This document shows positions 35,225 through 48,985 of a stretch of 64,000 nt of DNA, piece after piece; position 1 is the first letter of the stretch; each line of letters opens with the position of its first letter. The DNA lies in the NCBI RefSeq assembly GCF_021869535.1, contig NW_026262712.1:64660100-64724099 (forward strand), given 5' to 3'. Below the pieces are notes generated by a model. The model ran no database searches. It worked only from the letters and a program-made list of their open reading frames with translations, and was not told where the DNA came from. The position numbers were made by a program, and so were the translations under genes. This DNA comes from Mytilus californianus (lineage: Eukaryota; Mollusca; Bivalvia; Mytilida; Mytilidae).

Positions 35225-37250
35225 AATTTAATGGAATTTGTATCTGCATACTGATTCCCAGTTTTGCCAAGCCAAACTGCTGCTGAAATCGTTAGCGGTC
35301 AACATCAAATACATTTTTGTTTCTACTTCAGGTCTATCCTTTTCTTGATAAGTCTATCTTTCAAAAGTATGACCTTTTCTTCTTTCAGTTTTAATATGTC
35401 CTTCTCAGCTTTAAGTCTTTCCTCTTTTGATAATGAAACTTTCTTTTTCAATTAGAATTCGCTGGTTTGAATCATTTTCTGCAATGGATGTTGCACTCAG
35501 GGAACATTACTTGTAAACGAAGGAGGATAACTGGCACTATTGCTAGATGTTTCTGATATGGCAAATAAACATCAATTTAATTCGTCATGATAATGTTTTT
35601 TAATACAAAATGACAGATACATGTAGCACTAAACTATTTATGGCTTGACATATTGTATTAACATCAGTATATTGATGCAGTTTAAAAGTGAAATAACAAA
35701 AATACCGCCCTCCAAGGAAAATTCAAATCGGAAAGTCCCTTATCAAATGGCAAAATCAAAACCTCAAACACATTAGACGAATGGAAAACAACTGTCATAT
35801 TGCTGACTTGGTACAGGTATTATAATTTTCCTTATGTAGAAAATGGTGGATTAAACCTGGGTTTTGTCTTTTAATGTTAACATGATAATTTAGGGTTATT
35901 TATGTCCTTCTGTTACTATTTATCTGATAGACGTATACACCCTATCTTTATTCATTAGATTATATAACAGTTTGACCAGAGATTTCAAAACGACAATCAT
36001 TAGTTTTTAATTGTTTTTTATATGAAAAAAGGGCAAACTTATTTCAAAGGGGAAGTTTTTTACCTGTGAAATAAACGTATTGCAGTCCAAAACATGATGA
36101 TTGATTGTTGTTAGCCTCCAGTAGCAAATATTACATACATAACACGACGAGAATGTGTTTATCTTATGAGAAAATAAACTTTGCTTCACGTTTATTGGGT
36201 GCCACTTTTTTTCTTGTTGTAAATGTATCTTGTCCCCTTCTTCCAAATTTCTTCAACTGTTCTTTGATGATTACTATTTGTACTGTTAATCCTTGTACAT
36301 ATGGTATCTCGTGTCGTCTTCTTCTTAACACTGCTCATCGACACATTAAAAAGCTTGCTGAATAAAATTAAACATTAACTTCAACCAGAAGGGTTTGAAT
36401 TTTGGTTAAGAAAAATTTTGACTTCTTCTTTAACTCATGCTTATTCAATATATTCAATGAAATCGAGTGGACCAAAGGTTAAATCTTTTATACTTAATTA
36501 CAACACGATAATAGCCTATTTGCTTACATTATAACTGTCACAGACCTTCTATTTTCTTTTAAATACATTGAAATTAATACGAAATTCCAAATATTTTGTA
36601 TTGGTAATATAGGGGAAACTAAAGTTTTCCGTATTGTGGAATAATTAAACGATAGAATTGATTAAAATTCAATGAGAGAATTGCTTTTCATAAATAATTC
36701 CGAAATATCAAATGAAAATAGGGGATCATGAGTCTAATTATCTTGAAAAATCAAAATAACACAAATTGTCCTATCATATTCAGTATAATTTTCTGCCCTT
36801 GATTTTAAAAGTATTTTTTGTGAAAATTTTAAATATACTTAACGGCACTGAATATTTTGATAGCTTAATCATTTAATTTCAAGTTTTAGATGTTTCTGTT
36901 GTATATTAAATTTGACTTGGTAAGATACCTTAAACCAAAAAAGTATTTTTGCAAAATGCCCAGAAAGGATGTTCAGAAAAAGACACACAATTTACCTTAA
37001 CAAGTTAATTTCTTTTGAATGTGTGTTCACGTTTTTCCAACTCTTGGCTTATTTTATACAGTTAAATAATTGCTGGTAGGATAAACTTGAAACGATGATG
37101 ATGAATTAATTTATTCCACATTTAATTAAGTAAATAGTCAATAAATTTTATGAAATTGTTTTCCCTTAAAGTAAAAAAAAATATTTATCAGATTTTTGTA
37201 TGATAATTTCTTGAAGTTTAATGCAAAAGACATTTAGAAACACATAATAA
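35225..37250 (-). pseudogene. Third, more diverged copy of the Myb/SANT-like region and its flank
   Basis: 35225-36450 matches the left pseudogene (16426-17790) in the same orientation. The reverse strand keeps traces such as 'aggattaacagtacaaatag' and 'atcaaagaacagttgaagaa'. At 37010-37250 the match continues into sequence that also ends the arms ('tatacagttaaataatt') and then extends beyond the left arm to match 41440-41640 of the right arm. A family B repeat (35695-35875) has inserted. Many stops; non-functional. More diverged than the two arm copies, so it is an older duplicate. Confidence 0.65.
35695..35875 (+). repeat. Family B repeat, single copy
   Basis: It runs from 'gaaataacaaaaataccg' to 'ggtggattaaacctgggttt', inserted in the third Myb-like copy. 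Related to the tandem array at 19143-20098. Confidence 0.75.
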
Positions 37251-37329
37251 TGTGATATCATGTGTTACAATGCTGATTAAAGTTTGCTGGTTTTAAACAG
37301 CACCAAATAGCCGGGTTTTATTATATTTA

Positions 37330-37500
37330 CACCCTCAGTTTTTAGTTCGGTTCGTGTTGCTCAATCTTTGGTTTTCTATGTTGTGTTTTGTGTACTGTTG
37401 ATTGTCTGTTTGTCTTTTTTTCTTTTTTAACAATAGCGTTGTCCGTTTATTTTCGACTTATGAGTTTGGTATCCTTCGCCTCTCTTTCAACCTTGAATTT
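37330..37500 (+). mobile_element. LINE 3'-UTR fragment (family E)
   Basis: 'ggttcgtgttgctcaatctt' and 'tttcgacttatgagtttggt' are the inverse of 15350-15500. A stand-alone fragment. Confidence 0.6.
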
Positions 37501-40310
37501 CAATCAACAGACACACTATAAATTAATTCTGCTGAACAATTCTTTTTGAAACAGATATCCTTTTTTTTTTTACATTTTTCATGGCGTTTTCAGTTTGTCT
37601 TCGATTTTTTAGTTCCAGCAAATTTAACCATCAAAAGGGTAAAAGGGTTATGTATGACCAGAAAATGTGTACACTACAATAGTTTTAACTTATGTATAGC
37701 AACACCATATTTTATATATAACGTAACCAAAAGTTAGCGTGCAATAATATATCATATACTAGTGTAAATAAAGCTTCAAAATAGTGACGTCATCAGTAAC
37801 AAAAATATGTTTTACTGAACAATTTTCAAGCTTTGTTATACTATAAAAGGGTTATTGCATGAATATTGGTGAATATTATCCCCCGTAGAACATATATTGC
37901 ACCCACAAGCTCGTAAAGCTTGTATAGACTTAGTTTGTCAATAAGTCTGAAGTAATATACATTTGTGAATAAACATATACATAGCTATCCGTATTATTTT
38001 AGTTAATGGAATTTACCGCAGGATACATTGTCGTTTCATAGTATGGTTAGGTCCGTCTGTTTGTGTCGTAGTCGTCGGCCTCTCCTCGGTCACATTGCAG
38101 TATTATAATAGCATTAAATTTGTGTAAATTCCATATTTTCCGAAATGGTACTTAGCGGGCTGATATGAAAAATTTATCAACTGCTTCCTGTTATTATCAT
38201 AAACCTTTTGGTCGTCACTCGGCAAATTCCGGATATATACCTCAATGGTACGTTTTCAGTTAAAAAAAGTTAGTAAGTATAGGATAAAAGACAAATATTA
38301 GGAAACAGGAAAATATATTATGAAAAAAGCAAAACAAGTAATACAATAATTCCTTTTTTCAAAGTTTTTAAACTTAAGTATGGTTTATGAAAATGTAGCA
38401 AAGTCCAACTTGAAATTTTTCAACAATTATTAAAAGGTCTGCCTATAATGTTTTTTTTTTTCGATTAAAAACATCAGCGTGAAATCTCTATTAAATATAA
38501 CTACGTTTGAGCATTTTACTGAAACATTTCTTAAATATAATTGAACATATTCAACTGCCTATATGGTTGTCTTGCAGTACAAATTGCGTAGTTGAAATTG
38601 ATATTTTGAAATAAAACATTTGTATATATTGATATTTTTCAAAGTGGAAGTATATGATAAAAAGATCATAACATAACATTTTCATATCAGATGATGTATT
38701 ATTAGCCCTCGCTCAAGATATCATACCTCGAGCATTCGGCTCTTTGGCTGATATCTTGAACTAGAACGGATGATACATCTGATATAAAATATCATGGATG
38801 TTGTACTCATTTTATAACTTTTAGGGATTTTAACCCTCAACCAAAAAGATCTTCAGTGGTCCCGAAAGCGGATTGGTGGTATACAGGCCTCTAATTTCGA
38901 TTTTCAAATTTTAATATTTATATTAATTCACGTTGTAACAAAACAATACGGAATGCACATTACGTAATTAGATTTATCTTATGCATAATGACAGTCCTTC
39001 GGCAACAGCATTAACTGATAAACTGAATTTAAGGACGATCACAATATAATGTTCCATTTTCTCAGACGCACGGGGCGAATCTGGTGTGGGGCTGTACGTA
39101 TGCCGCTTCCTCGACAGGCAAAAGTTAATTATTATATTCGAAACCGAAACTGCTTAGTTGTCGTACATTACTATTTTATTCTCCTAAATCATCATTTCAT
39201 TGATTTCGGGTTCCCGCTCGTAGTTTAACGATCACCGATTGGGTAATTTTAACAACCGGTAAGAGCTATATTGAGTGATACATATTCAAAAAACTTAATG
39301 TTGATTATTCTAAAACTTTCAAATCATTTAATTACAATTAATTTTATTACGATTTAAAAAATATCAAAATCAGGTTATTTATTTAGATATCTTCAATAAA
39401 CATGTAAAGTTACAAATAAAACATGCATTTTTCTCATGTTTACATTGACCTCTTAATCTACAAATCAAACACAACTTATTTTACTATTGGTCGGCTTAGT
39501 ATTGCTGTTTTGAACCTACGATTGGAAGGAATTTAGGATATTGAAAACAATTCATGTGCAAATAATTTAGACATGACGGATATTTATTGGTTTCAAACTT
39601 TGATCAGTCAGACACATGAACAAAGGTGGGAACATACTGTGATAGAGTTATAAAAAGAACCTTCCTTTTTCGATGAAAGTTAGTTCCCCGTCACCTTTTA
39701 TACGTTTCCAGAAAATTATTATGTCAAATAACTACATATGTTTCAGCTAGAATTATTGAAGGGAAAATCAGGTTACTTGAATCACGGGAAAAATGAAATT
39801 GACAAACAGGAATTAACGGACACACCAGATACATTTTGTATGTACTTGAAAAAAAAAAAAATAGTTCGATGCGTATACAACGTTCTTGTCATATTATCAT
39901 CCAGCAAGACATTCTTGGAATTAGTTGACTTCAAATTTGTTCCGTAAAACAAATATTTACTCCTGACGATTACAACATGTACAATGATTTTGATAAAGTT
40001 CTGGGTTTTTTTTTCACCAAAAAAATCATAAAATAAAAATTGTTTATACCATACTAATCTTTTTTCTCGTTTTTTTTTTCAATGAGCCACAAAACTTGTC
40101 TTGCGCAAAGAAACAATTAACGTATTTTTTCTCGTTTATTTGATGACATTTCCTCTCAACATTTATTATTCTTTCAAAAGAAACTTTTTAATGTGATTAT
40201 ATAAATCATATTTGTAACAAGTTCCTAAAAACTTTTATGCAAAATAACTTTTATTTTATAAATGGAGTTGTGTAAATTTGTAAAAACTTTTATTTAATCA
40301 CGACTACAAT
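37500..40310. other. Spacer stretch, no gene recognised; contains one foldback palindrome
   Basis: AT-rich. ORFs of 60-70 aa are unsupported. The one structured item is 38684-38785, where 'atatcagatgatgtatt' and 'gatgatacatctgatat' form an inverted repeat of about 100 bp, with internal stem 'caagatatcat' and 'gctgatatcttg'. Confidence 0.5.
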
Positions 40311-40314
40311 TAGA

Positions 40315-41060
40315 TAGCGTTCAGGAAGCGTCCCGATACAGCCGTTTATCGCCGATTCAGTCCCGATTATCCAGTTTTCAATCCGATTCTGATCCTATTT
40401 GTACTTTTAGCATAATAAAAAAAGACCGAATCTGTCCCGACAGCGTCCCGATTTTCCCAAATGCGATCCGAAAGTGACAAGACAGTGAGCTAATGCAGAC
40501 GGAAGACATTCGGCAAGATCTGAATGCAATCGACAAGAAACAGCAATGAAAAATTTCTCCAGATCAGGCCAGATTCAAAGGACACTATCCAGACAACATA
40601 GGACACTGTTATGATTTGATCCGATACAGCAGAATTTGTCAAACGACATAGTCACGATTGTAATCCGACTAGACAAAATCGGTCGAGTTTCCCGAATGTT
40701 ACTGGACGCACCTAACTGTCGGGAATGCTTGGCCGACATCTCTGGACCATTCCCGATCTGTGAGACTCTGTTACAAGTGAGAGGTTTAATCCCCCATTTT
40801 CTACATAAGGAAATGCATGTACCATGTCAGGAATATGACAGTTGTTTTCTTTTCGTTTGATGTGTTTGAGCTTTTGATTTTGCCACTTGATAAGAGACTT
40901 TCCGTTTTGAATTTTTCTTTGAGTTCGGTATTTTTGTTATTTTACTTTTTACGAACGTATACGACTGTGTTCAGACAATGATAGGACATTCCAGATCATT
41001 GGGGATAGTAATCCGACTGTTATCACTTTTCGTGCCGTAGCTGTCTGATCTCAAACGAGG
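40315..41060. repeat. GC-richer repeat-like block interrupted by an inverted family B copy
   Basis: The block repeats short words such as 'tcccgat' and 'atccgactag' and is less AT-rich than its surroundings. At 40778-40950 a family B element lies inverted, splitting it. No protein family is recognised; the 74-aa frame at 40636-40860 crosses both pieces and is not a gene. Confidence 0.45.
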
Positions 41061-41282
41061 GGGTGCATAACCGGCTATGTTTGAACGCCGCATTCCTTTC
41101 GTAAACTTATTGTAATCGATAGCCAGTGACATACACGATAAAGGTTAGTGACGCCCATGTCTTAGCTCTTACAGCTTTCGTTCTAGTACATCCATTGCAT
41201 TTATACAAAAAAAATTATACAAAAATCTTTAATTCATATTTTTATTTTACTTGAAAAAAAAATAAAAAAATTATTGACTGTT

Positions 41283-41432
41283 GCAAAAAGTAAAATAACA
41301 AAAATACCGAACTCCGAGGAAAATTCTAAACGGAAAGTCCCTAAGCAAATGAGAAAATCAAAAGCTTGAACACATTAAACGAATAGATAACAACTGTCAT
41401 ATTCCTGACTTGGTACAGGCATTTTCTACGTA
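41283..41432 (+). repeat. Family B repeat, single truncated copy at the inner edge of the right arm
   Basis: It starts 'aagtaaaataacaaaaatac' and ends near 'cttggtacaggcattttc'. The same family, in the same absolute orientation, borders the inner end of the left arm (19143). Confidence 0.8.
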
Positions 41433-42517
41433 TTCTAAATGTTTTTGCATTCCACCTGAAGAAATGATCATACAAAAATCTATTATACATATTTCTATTT
41501 TACTTTAAGAAAAAAAAATATTTATTAAATGTATAGACTGTTTATTCAATTACATGTAAAATTAATTAATCCATACTATCGTCTTTTCACGTTTATCCAA
41601 CCAAATATTATTTAACTGTATAAAAAGGAAACGTGAACACACATTCACATGATATTTACTTGATAACTCTGTCGAATATTTCCTCATCTCATAATTCCTG
41701 GAAAAATTAGTGGTTTCGTTAGTATAAAACTTTCTTGCTCTTATTATCAGATGACAAATCAACGGAAACATTCGCATTGACGCATGGTGTTTGAAAGAAT
41801 TTAGCAAAGTAAGTTAATCATGCTTTCAAATCTAATTGTTATGGGATATTGTATTCTGAAATAATATTGTGATGATTGATAAACATAATTAATACTTTTA
41901 AATTGACTAAACGGAAAAAAATATTCGTGCGCTAGATTTTAAATTCCTTTATATCGTCTAGTGTATTTTGTTGTTGTAGTGTTACTAAAGAACATTTTTG
42001 ACAGCCAGAAAAAGTCAAAAGCATTGGGGAAATAAAATAAAAATTATAAAAACCGTCATAATAAATTGAACTTTGCTTACTGTTTTTGGTACATAAGTAT
42101 AAAAAGTTCATCACCAGGGGCCATTTCAATGTAAATATCATAAGATACGTCCTAAGATGATTTATGATAGTCCTAGGACGTTGCTGAGACATGTCTTTTG
42201 ATGTTAAATAAAGGTATATAAGTATGGTCCTTCCTACTATTATCATACGACAATCTTTTCTTATTAATGAAAATATATAAACAACTTTATAAATTGCATT
42301 TATAATATTTTTTTATGTATATATGTAAAAAGGGGATAAATCACATTTTGTCTAAATCTTTCGCAAAATAAACTGTTAACAGAATAATAATAGGATACCT
42401 TAATATACAACTGTTGATAATAAAACAAAAAATCAAAAAAAGAAGCACAATAAACTGTTGAGAAGTTATTAGAGGCTATGTCGTGCTGTATTGTGGTTTA
42501 CAAGATTTGACCTCAGG

Positions 42518-43985
42518 TCAACTCGATTTCATTACGTATATTGAATCAGCATTAGTAAAACAAGAAGTCCGAATATTTCTGAAACCGAAATTAAATCTCT
42601 GCTGGCTGAAGTTAACAAGCATGGCTGAATTTTATTCAGCAAGCTTTCTTATGTGGCGACGAGTAATGCTAATAATAAGACATGGGATATTATATGTACA
42701 AAGATAAACGCTACAAATACTGACCATCAAAGAACAGTTGAAGAAAATCAGAAGATTTAAACAACTCACATGAGCAATACAGAAAAAAGTGGCACACAAT
42801 AGACGTGCATCCAGAAAGACTTGCGGGCGACCTCCCCCAGATGACATTTTTTTTCACTGGAGGATCAGGTGGTAGGAATAATTGCAAACACGCCAATAGA
42901 TGGAATTGAAGGAGGTATAGATACCGGCTCTGTAACAGAAAACATAAATGATTTGACAATGCCTTCATGTTTAACATCCGAAGGGGTTACTTCTCCTCAG
43001 CAGACGAAGCAGGTAAATAGTTTTATCATCTAATAGTTCTTATGTAATAGAGCATTAAAAAGAGGACCGAGCATTCAGCTTCGACATTCTTTTTTTGACT
43101 TGAACCTTCCTATGGACTGGTATGATTACCTTGTGAACAAGCGACGTTGAAAAACTCACCGTGTCGATCCTGTACAAAGCAGAGTTCATTTTCATATAAG
43201 ATTAACATATTAGCGTCGTGATATGCATGCAATATATACCGCTGAAGATTAAACATCAATCCATCATCATTTCTTACCTGCAATACGTTAATTTCACAGG
43301 TTAAAACCTTCCCGTTTTGAAAAAGGTTGCCCCTATTTTATAAATAACAATAAAAAACTAATGATTGGGATATTGAAATTTTCAGTCAAACTGTAATATA
43401 ATCCAATGAATAAAAGTTGATAGGTGTATACGTCTATCAGATAGCAACCAAAGGACACAAATAACCCAAACATATCAAGAGGTCAACATACAGTTTTCAC
43501 CAAAATATTGGTGTCAATTCAATATGTCTAGTCCTAAATAGTTTAGTGCTATCTTTCATTTTGTGTATTAAAAACATTATCATGGTGAGTTTACTGAATG
43601 TTTCATCCGCCATTCAAGAATCATCCAGCAATTGTGCTAATCTACTGTCTACGAGCAATATTACCCAGAGTGCCTCGTCCATAGAAGAAAATGATTCAAA
43701 CCAGCAAATTTTAATTGAACAAAAAAGATTAAATGTTCGAAAGGAAAAACTTCAAGTTGAGAAGGACATATTAAAACTGAAAAAAAAGAAAATGTCAGAT
43801 TATAGAAAGATAGACATACATTAGAAAGGACAAACGTGAAGCAGAAAAAGAAGGACTTACTGTTGAGACCGTCAACGACTTCCAGAGCAGTTTCGATTGT
43901 TCCAAATTGGAATAAGTATGCTGATGCTCATTCCAGCCAATTCAGCAAATTAGGGATTCTAGTATATAAATTAAATATAATTTCG
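42518..43985 (+). pseudogene. Myb/SANT-like DNA-binding regulator, decayed copy (right arm)
   Basis: Mirror of 16426-17790. The start codon is lost (ATG to ATT near 42550); the reading SKTRSPNISETEI continues briefly and is then frameshifted. The KINATNTDHQRTVEE stretch and the linker block follow (about 42810-43010), then a coiled-coil exon at about 43590-43800 reading ENDSNQQILIEQKRLNVRKE and a Lys-rich run. A C-terminal piece KYADAHSSQFSK lies near 43900. Intron-like gaps with GT after 'cagacgaagcag' fit the left copy. Several frame breaks make this a pseudogene. No transposase is nearby. Confidence 0.65.
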
Positions 43986-44594
43986 GTTTCTCATGTTTTT
44001 GTCTTCGTTAAACTTTGAATAATCCTAGTTATTATTTTTACAAATATTTCATTATAATTCCTTTGTCACCAGTTACTGTATCAATGATATTTTATGAAGA
44101 AATGTAAAGCGCATATTGCCAGCAAACATTCTCTCTCGCGATGGTTTACCATTTAAAGTTTAAGTTAAAGTATGTAAGAGTGACTGTTGTTCCACAAAGA
44201 AACAAACCAAAAAAATGAATATCTTGAATTGCCAGAAAGGAAATTATTAAATGCAATTCAAAAATACATTTCAGTTTTGACCAGTCGGTTTTTTCATGAT
44301 AAATCACAAATTGTTTACTTGTCACGTAATATATTCCCGCTGAGTCTGTTCTGATTATTATACTCGCAGTTTTCTATCTTAAAAAAGTACTTTCTTGAGT
44401 GGATAAATATCATAATAAGCATTCTTTTATGTTAGAACCTAGTATGTATTCTTTTACTATCTTGCACATTAGATTTATTCTGTCAATATCTTCTAGTTAT
44501 ATGAGCCCCGAATATAACTATTAGTTATATATTTATTATAGTCATTTTGTCATCAACAAATTAAAACATAACTAAATTTGTAGGCTTTTCGAAT

Positions 44595-44627
44595 GTTTTT
44601 TTTTTTTTTTTTTTGGGGGGGGGGGGT
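44595..44627. repeat. Poly-T / poly-G tract
   Basis: A T run of about 19 is followed directly by about 10 G. Such tracts are prone to sequencing error, so indels here should not be trusted. Confidence 0.9.
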
Positions 44628-44689
44628 GTATAAATACACATCCACGTTTATTTTCTATATAGAGATTGCTTTATCTATATATAACATTA

Positions 44690-45680
44690 TACATATTTAT
44701 TATGAGGTTAAATCCTAACTATCCTGCTGCCTGTCGATACTTTTATTTTGGCATTGCACAAATCATGTCTTCTTTGCCTGTCCATGGCGTTAAAACTCTA
44801 AATCCCTGGGATGTGTTTTGATTGATTTTAGTCTCTGATGCATGATTTTTCATTATTAAATATTTTTGGCTTTTAACCAGCTTTCAGTAACTGCGAGTAC
44901 TCTCTAATCGTTCTTTGTGTTTATTTGACCTGATTAAACAATTTGTAATGCATTTTTGTTATTCAATTTTTGCTTGTTTTATGTTATATCTCGTCTCACT
45001 ATTTTATTTATATGTACCACTTTTGATAAGTGTTTAGTATAACGATAAATTTTCACTTCTGTTCCCGTAATATATGAACAACAAATTTATTTTATAAAAA
45101 ATATTTCCATACTCCTAACATCAATAAAAATTATTATATTTAAAGTTAACTGTGTACGTTATTTTATTTAACGCCATTTTGTCCCATGTTGGCATTGTTT
45201 TACATATTGTATTTGTATTGTGTCATAGATCAAATTTATTCGTTCAGTGTATGTTTACTTGTTTTTGTTAATATTTCTTTTTGATCGAGTTAAGCCATTT
45301 CAATTGATATTTTATAGTGTGTCTTTCTATGTTATACTACTGTTTCAGTCGAGGTTGGCGCCTGTTAAAACGTTTAAACCCGCTGCATTTGTTTGCACCT
45401 GTCCTAAGTCAGGAACCTGTTGTTCAGTGGTTGTCGTTTGTTGATGTGGTTCATAAGTGTTTCTCGTTTCTCGTGTTTTATATAGATTAGACCGTTGGTT
45501 TTCCTGTTTGAATTGTTTTACACTAGTCATTTTGGGGCCCTTTATAGCTTGCTGTTCTGTGTTAGCCACGGCTCCATGCCGAAGGCCGTACTTTGACCTA
45601 TAATGGTTTACTTTATACAAATTGTGACTTGGATGGAGAGTTGTCTCATTGGCACTCATACCACATCTTCTTATATCTAA
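44690..45680 (+). mobile_element. Retroelement 3' end: UTR segment followed by a family A tail
   Basis: 44730-44910 matches the UTR piece at 8300-8600 ('ttggcattgcacaa'). It continues into a full family A tail ('gcacctgtcctaagtcagga' to 'actcataccacatcttctta'). The order supports family A being the terminal part of this non-LTR element. It sits where the left arm carries the LINE fragment 15330-15897. Confidence 0.65.
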
Positions 45681-45808
45681 ATCATTATAACTACATACAT
45701 GAAAGTGAAATCGAGATTAAAAATTAAGTTATTTTTACAGAAGCCAATATTGCGTAATATGTTCAAAGAATTTTATATAAAAGTTATTAACTTAAATGGT
45801 TTTATATA

Positions 45809-47182
45809 TGTAACACTCCCAAACGTGTCCATCCCCCCAAACGTGTCCGATTCCCCCAAACGTGTCCATTCTCCCCAAACGTGTCCGTTATATTCAATAT
45901 TGCCCAAACGTGTCCGATAATTGTTATTCGCCAAAACGTGTCCACTATTAAACGCCAGAACGTCTCACGTCTTTTAGCGCTAATACATGTATGTTCCTAA
46001 TGAAATCAATAACGTGAACGGCAATTCTATGATGGGGGAGACAGTTGATGCAGTGGTCATTTATTAGCATTAGTTTGTATAATTGCAAATTTAATCTGTA
46101 ACATATGAATTAACTTTTGACTGAAATTGCTTATTGTCCAGTTGCAAGTATTTCATGCTCAATAAGATCGAACATACATATTCTAGTACAGTTGAATTAA
46201 TCGTTTACTGTGTAAATTATTTTGTACTAATAAACTCCGATGATGCCTTTTATATTAATCCGAATATTGCACGGCGGGCTTTCACCAGAATTGACTTCCC
46301 TTTTTTCAACAGTTCTGATATTTTAAAAGCTTTTCAAATCATAAACTGGTTATCAGGTTTTTTAATAAATTTTAGGTTTCGAGCATCACTAAAGACACAG
46401 GAACAAGAGACATAACGTCCGGTGCCAAATATTTCATGCATTATTTGAACGACATCAGTAAATACTGTAGATAGATTCTATTATTATTCCGGGAATTTTG
46501 GATTGGGCCTAAATGTTTACGGTTATTCGGGATTAGCACTAGTTGGGATTTTCATCTAAAAAATTTAAGAGCGAGTAAAGACCGATTTTTTTATGACTTC
46601 AGTAAGAAACTACTTCAATCTCCGTTATGTAATAGAGGCCGTTTTAATAAAAGTTGCGGAAATTTAAAAAAAATGTTGCCTCCCAAAATACTACTGATGG
46701 CACCATGAAAGAGTGAACTGCTACAAAGGTTTTAATACGCAGAGATAGTGACAGTCTTTCTACACGAGGTATCTGATTTGATATCTACAGTTTAACTGAG
46801 CATGGCTGCTTACATTTACATCCACCATAGCCGAACAGACGCCCCCACTTTAACCCAGGTTATACTGCTGGTTTAAAAAAGACCTAAAGTAATTTATTTC
46901 TATTTTTTTTATGAAATAGTAAAATGAGTATACGTTAATGAAAAAGCAATAACCAAATAACCTACGTATTTATAATATGGACACGAATGATAGTTCCAGT
47001 AAAAGAAAAAAAAATAAGCTTGACACGTTTGGGGGATTGGACACGTTTGGGCGTTTATACAAATGACACGCTTTAGCGCTCTTTTACAACTAGACATGTT
47101 TTGCAGTTCAGTGACGTCGATGTGGACACGTTTGGGGGAATCGGACACGTTTGGGGGGAAGGACACGTTTCTGAGTGTTACA
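45809..47182. mobile_element. Foldback element (1374 bp) with CCCAAACGTGTCC subrepeats in its inverted ends
   Basis: The ends are inverted repeats of about 60 bp starting TGTAACACTC. Each is built from several tandem copies of a 'cccaaacgtgtcc' motif with C/T-rich linkers (about six copies at the left, four or more at the right). TATA-type bases flank both ends. The left arm keeps the empty site near 15190-15200 ('cagtatatataaaagc' on the plus strand). Interior ORFs (up to 93 aa) show no transposase features. Non-autonomous, and inserted after the arms separated. Confidence 0.8.
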
Positions 47183-47189
47183 TATATAC

Positions 47190-48100
47190 TGAAAAAAGGT
47201 TGTAAACCAGACTATACTAGCATCAATATTATTACTATTATCAATCTAAGTGGAATTTACTACCGTTGCCTCCACTTAATACGGAAATAAGACAAAGATA
47301 ATGTTGGTCACACATGGGGAAGAAATTCGACTATTTGCTATATTTCATACAGGGAAACATAAATAAAATATTACAAATCTGAGAAAGTATCATGATAACT
47401 CCTGTTATATTTCCTGATGTGATTTTATCAAGCATTCAACAATTAATGCAAAAGATTTAAATAAAAAACGAAGTAATAGAAAATCAAAATGCAATAAATT
47501 AGAAAAAGTAAATAACTGCTAGCAACTTTAGGGAAAACTGTCTTCATTTGATTAATAGGGGTATTATCGTCAGAATACGAAGGAAAAGTATATTCAAATG
47601 AAAACATCTTTAGAAAAAGAGCACTTTATAGATGAAAAATATCATAACAGGTACCTGCCAGTGGTTATCGGTAACTTAAAATATTCTGTTGTAAGTGAAT
47701 GTAATATATATTCTCTTGTGGTTGTGGTCTGTTATCTATTTCCCGAATGAAGAGGTATTTCTCGTATCACAATGAACGGAGTGTGGTATGAATAAGTGAT
47801 ACAAAAATGCTTTAATTTGGCTGGTGTTACCAAATTGCGACATTTTCATTGGCCATTCGTTATAATGATAACTTTCAAAGGTCACGACGGACCCTTGGTA
47901 ACATAGATTTGTGATTTCTTCAATGATATACAAAGCACCTACACGTTTCACCTGAAAACAATCTTTTTGTTAAATTAAACATATCACTGAAATGTCTCGT
48001 TATTAAATTTTAATTATTATATTGAACTCGTCAAAGGCTCGTTTATTATTATATTGAAATTAGATACTAGTAACTCGAGTTAAAATCAAGCGATATCCAA
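47190..48100. other. Arm sequence without a gene
   Basis: It aligns inverted with about 14270-15190. No credible coding sequence, RNA gene or regulatory signal is seen. Confidence 0.45.
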
Positions 48101-48392
48101 ACAAATAAAAACAACACGTTATAAATTTCATGCGCCCGAACCGATTTTCTAGATTTACCTTCATCAGGAACGCTCAATGCCCTCAATGCCAAACATTTGA
48201 AAGCCAAAGATGTATAAGAACCAAATCAGTTGAAGAGCTATACGACCAAAAAGGACCTAAAAAAATAGCCAAATCCATCTAAGGTCAACTTTGCCTTAGG
48301 GAGTTGAAACCTTAGTTTCTAAATAATTTCAAAATTTATAAACGGACAATTTTAGAAAGGTTTGTTACAAATTATGTTTGTACCGAAGTACT
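48100..48392 (-). repeat. Dispersed repeat (family D), right-arm insertion
   Basis: Reverse complement of 23205-23460. The left arm runs through this point (about 14220-14265) without it. Confidence 0.65.
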
Positions 48393-48649
48393 GACTTCTC
48401 ACTCGTTATGAAATCTATAACTAGTGATTGTTTCACATTTGTTTTAATATGATATAAAAAGATGAAGGCGACAATTAGAAAAGATGTTTTATAAAGTGTT
48501 TATTCCTTATGACTCTTCCTCTAAATGATGCATGATAGATTCGAATATACCAATAAAATACCAGAAAATATCAAAACGAAAAAGCACTTAATGAGGCTAG
48601 CCCTTTCAAACTGATTTTCAGTTTGTTCTTATGTCGTACTTTTACACCA

Positions 48650-48985
48650 CTGTATTCAATTACAAACATCTTTAACCCTACCACACTCTGCATGTACCTG
48701 TCCAAAGTCAGGAGCCTGTGATCCAGTTGTCGTCGTTGATTGCTATCTGTCATAACTGTTTTTCGTTTATTGTTTTAGTATAGATTAGGCCGTTTCACAT
48801 TTTCTAATCCCGGGACTTTCTATAGAATACTATAAAACACGAGTTTTACTCATTATTAAAGGCTGTACAGCGACCTGTTGTTTTAATGTACAGTGTTGTC
48901 TTCCTTTTATTTTTGGTGGACAGTTGTATCAGACAATCATACAACATCTCCATTTTTATATTGATTTTTGATGAAATCTAAAACA
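48650..48985 (+). mobile_element. Retroelement tail repeat (family A), uninterrupted partner
   Basis: It contains 'gtccaaagtcaggagcctgt' and ends 'caatcatacaacatctcc'. In the left arm the same copy is split by the 5.9-kb block. Confidence 0.65.
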
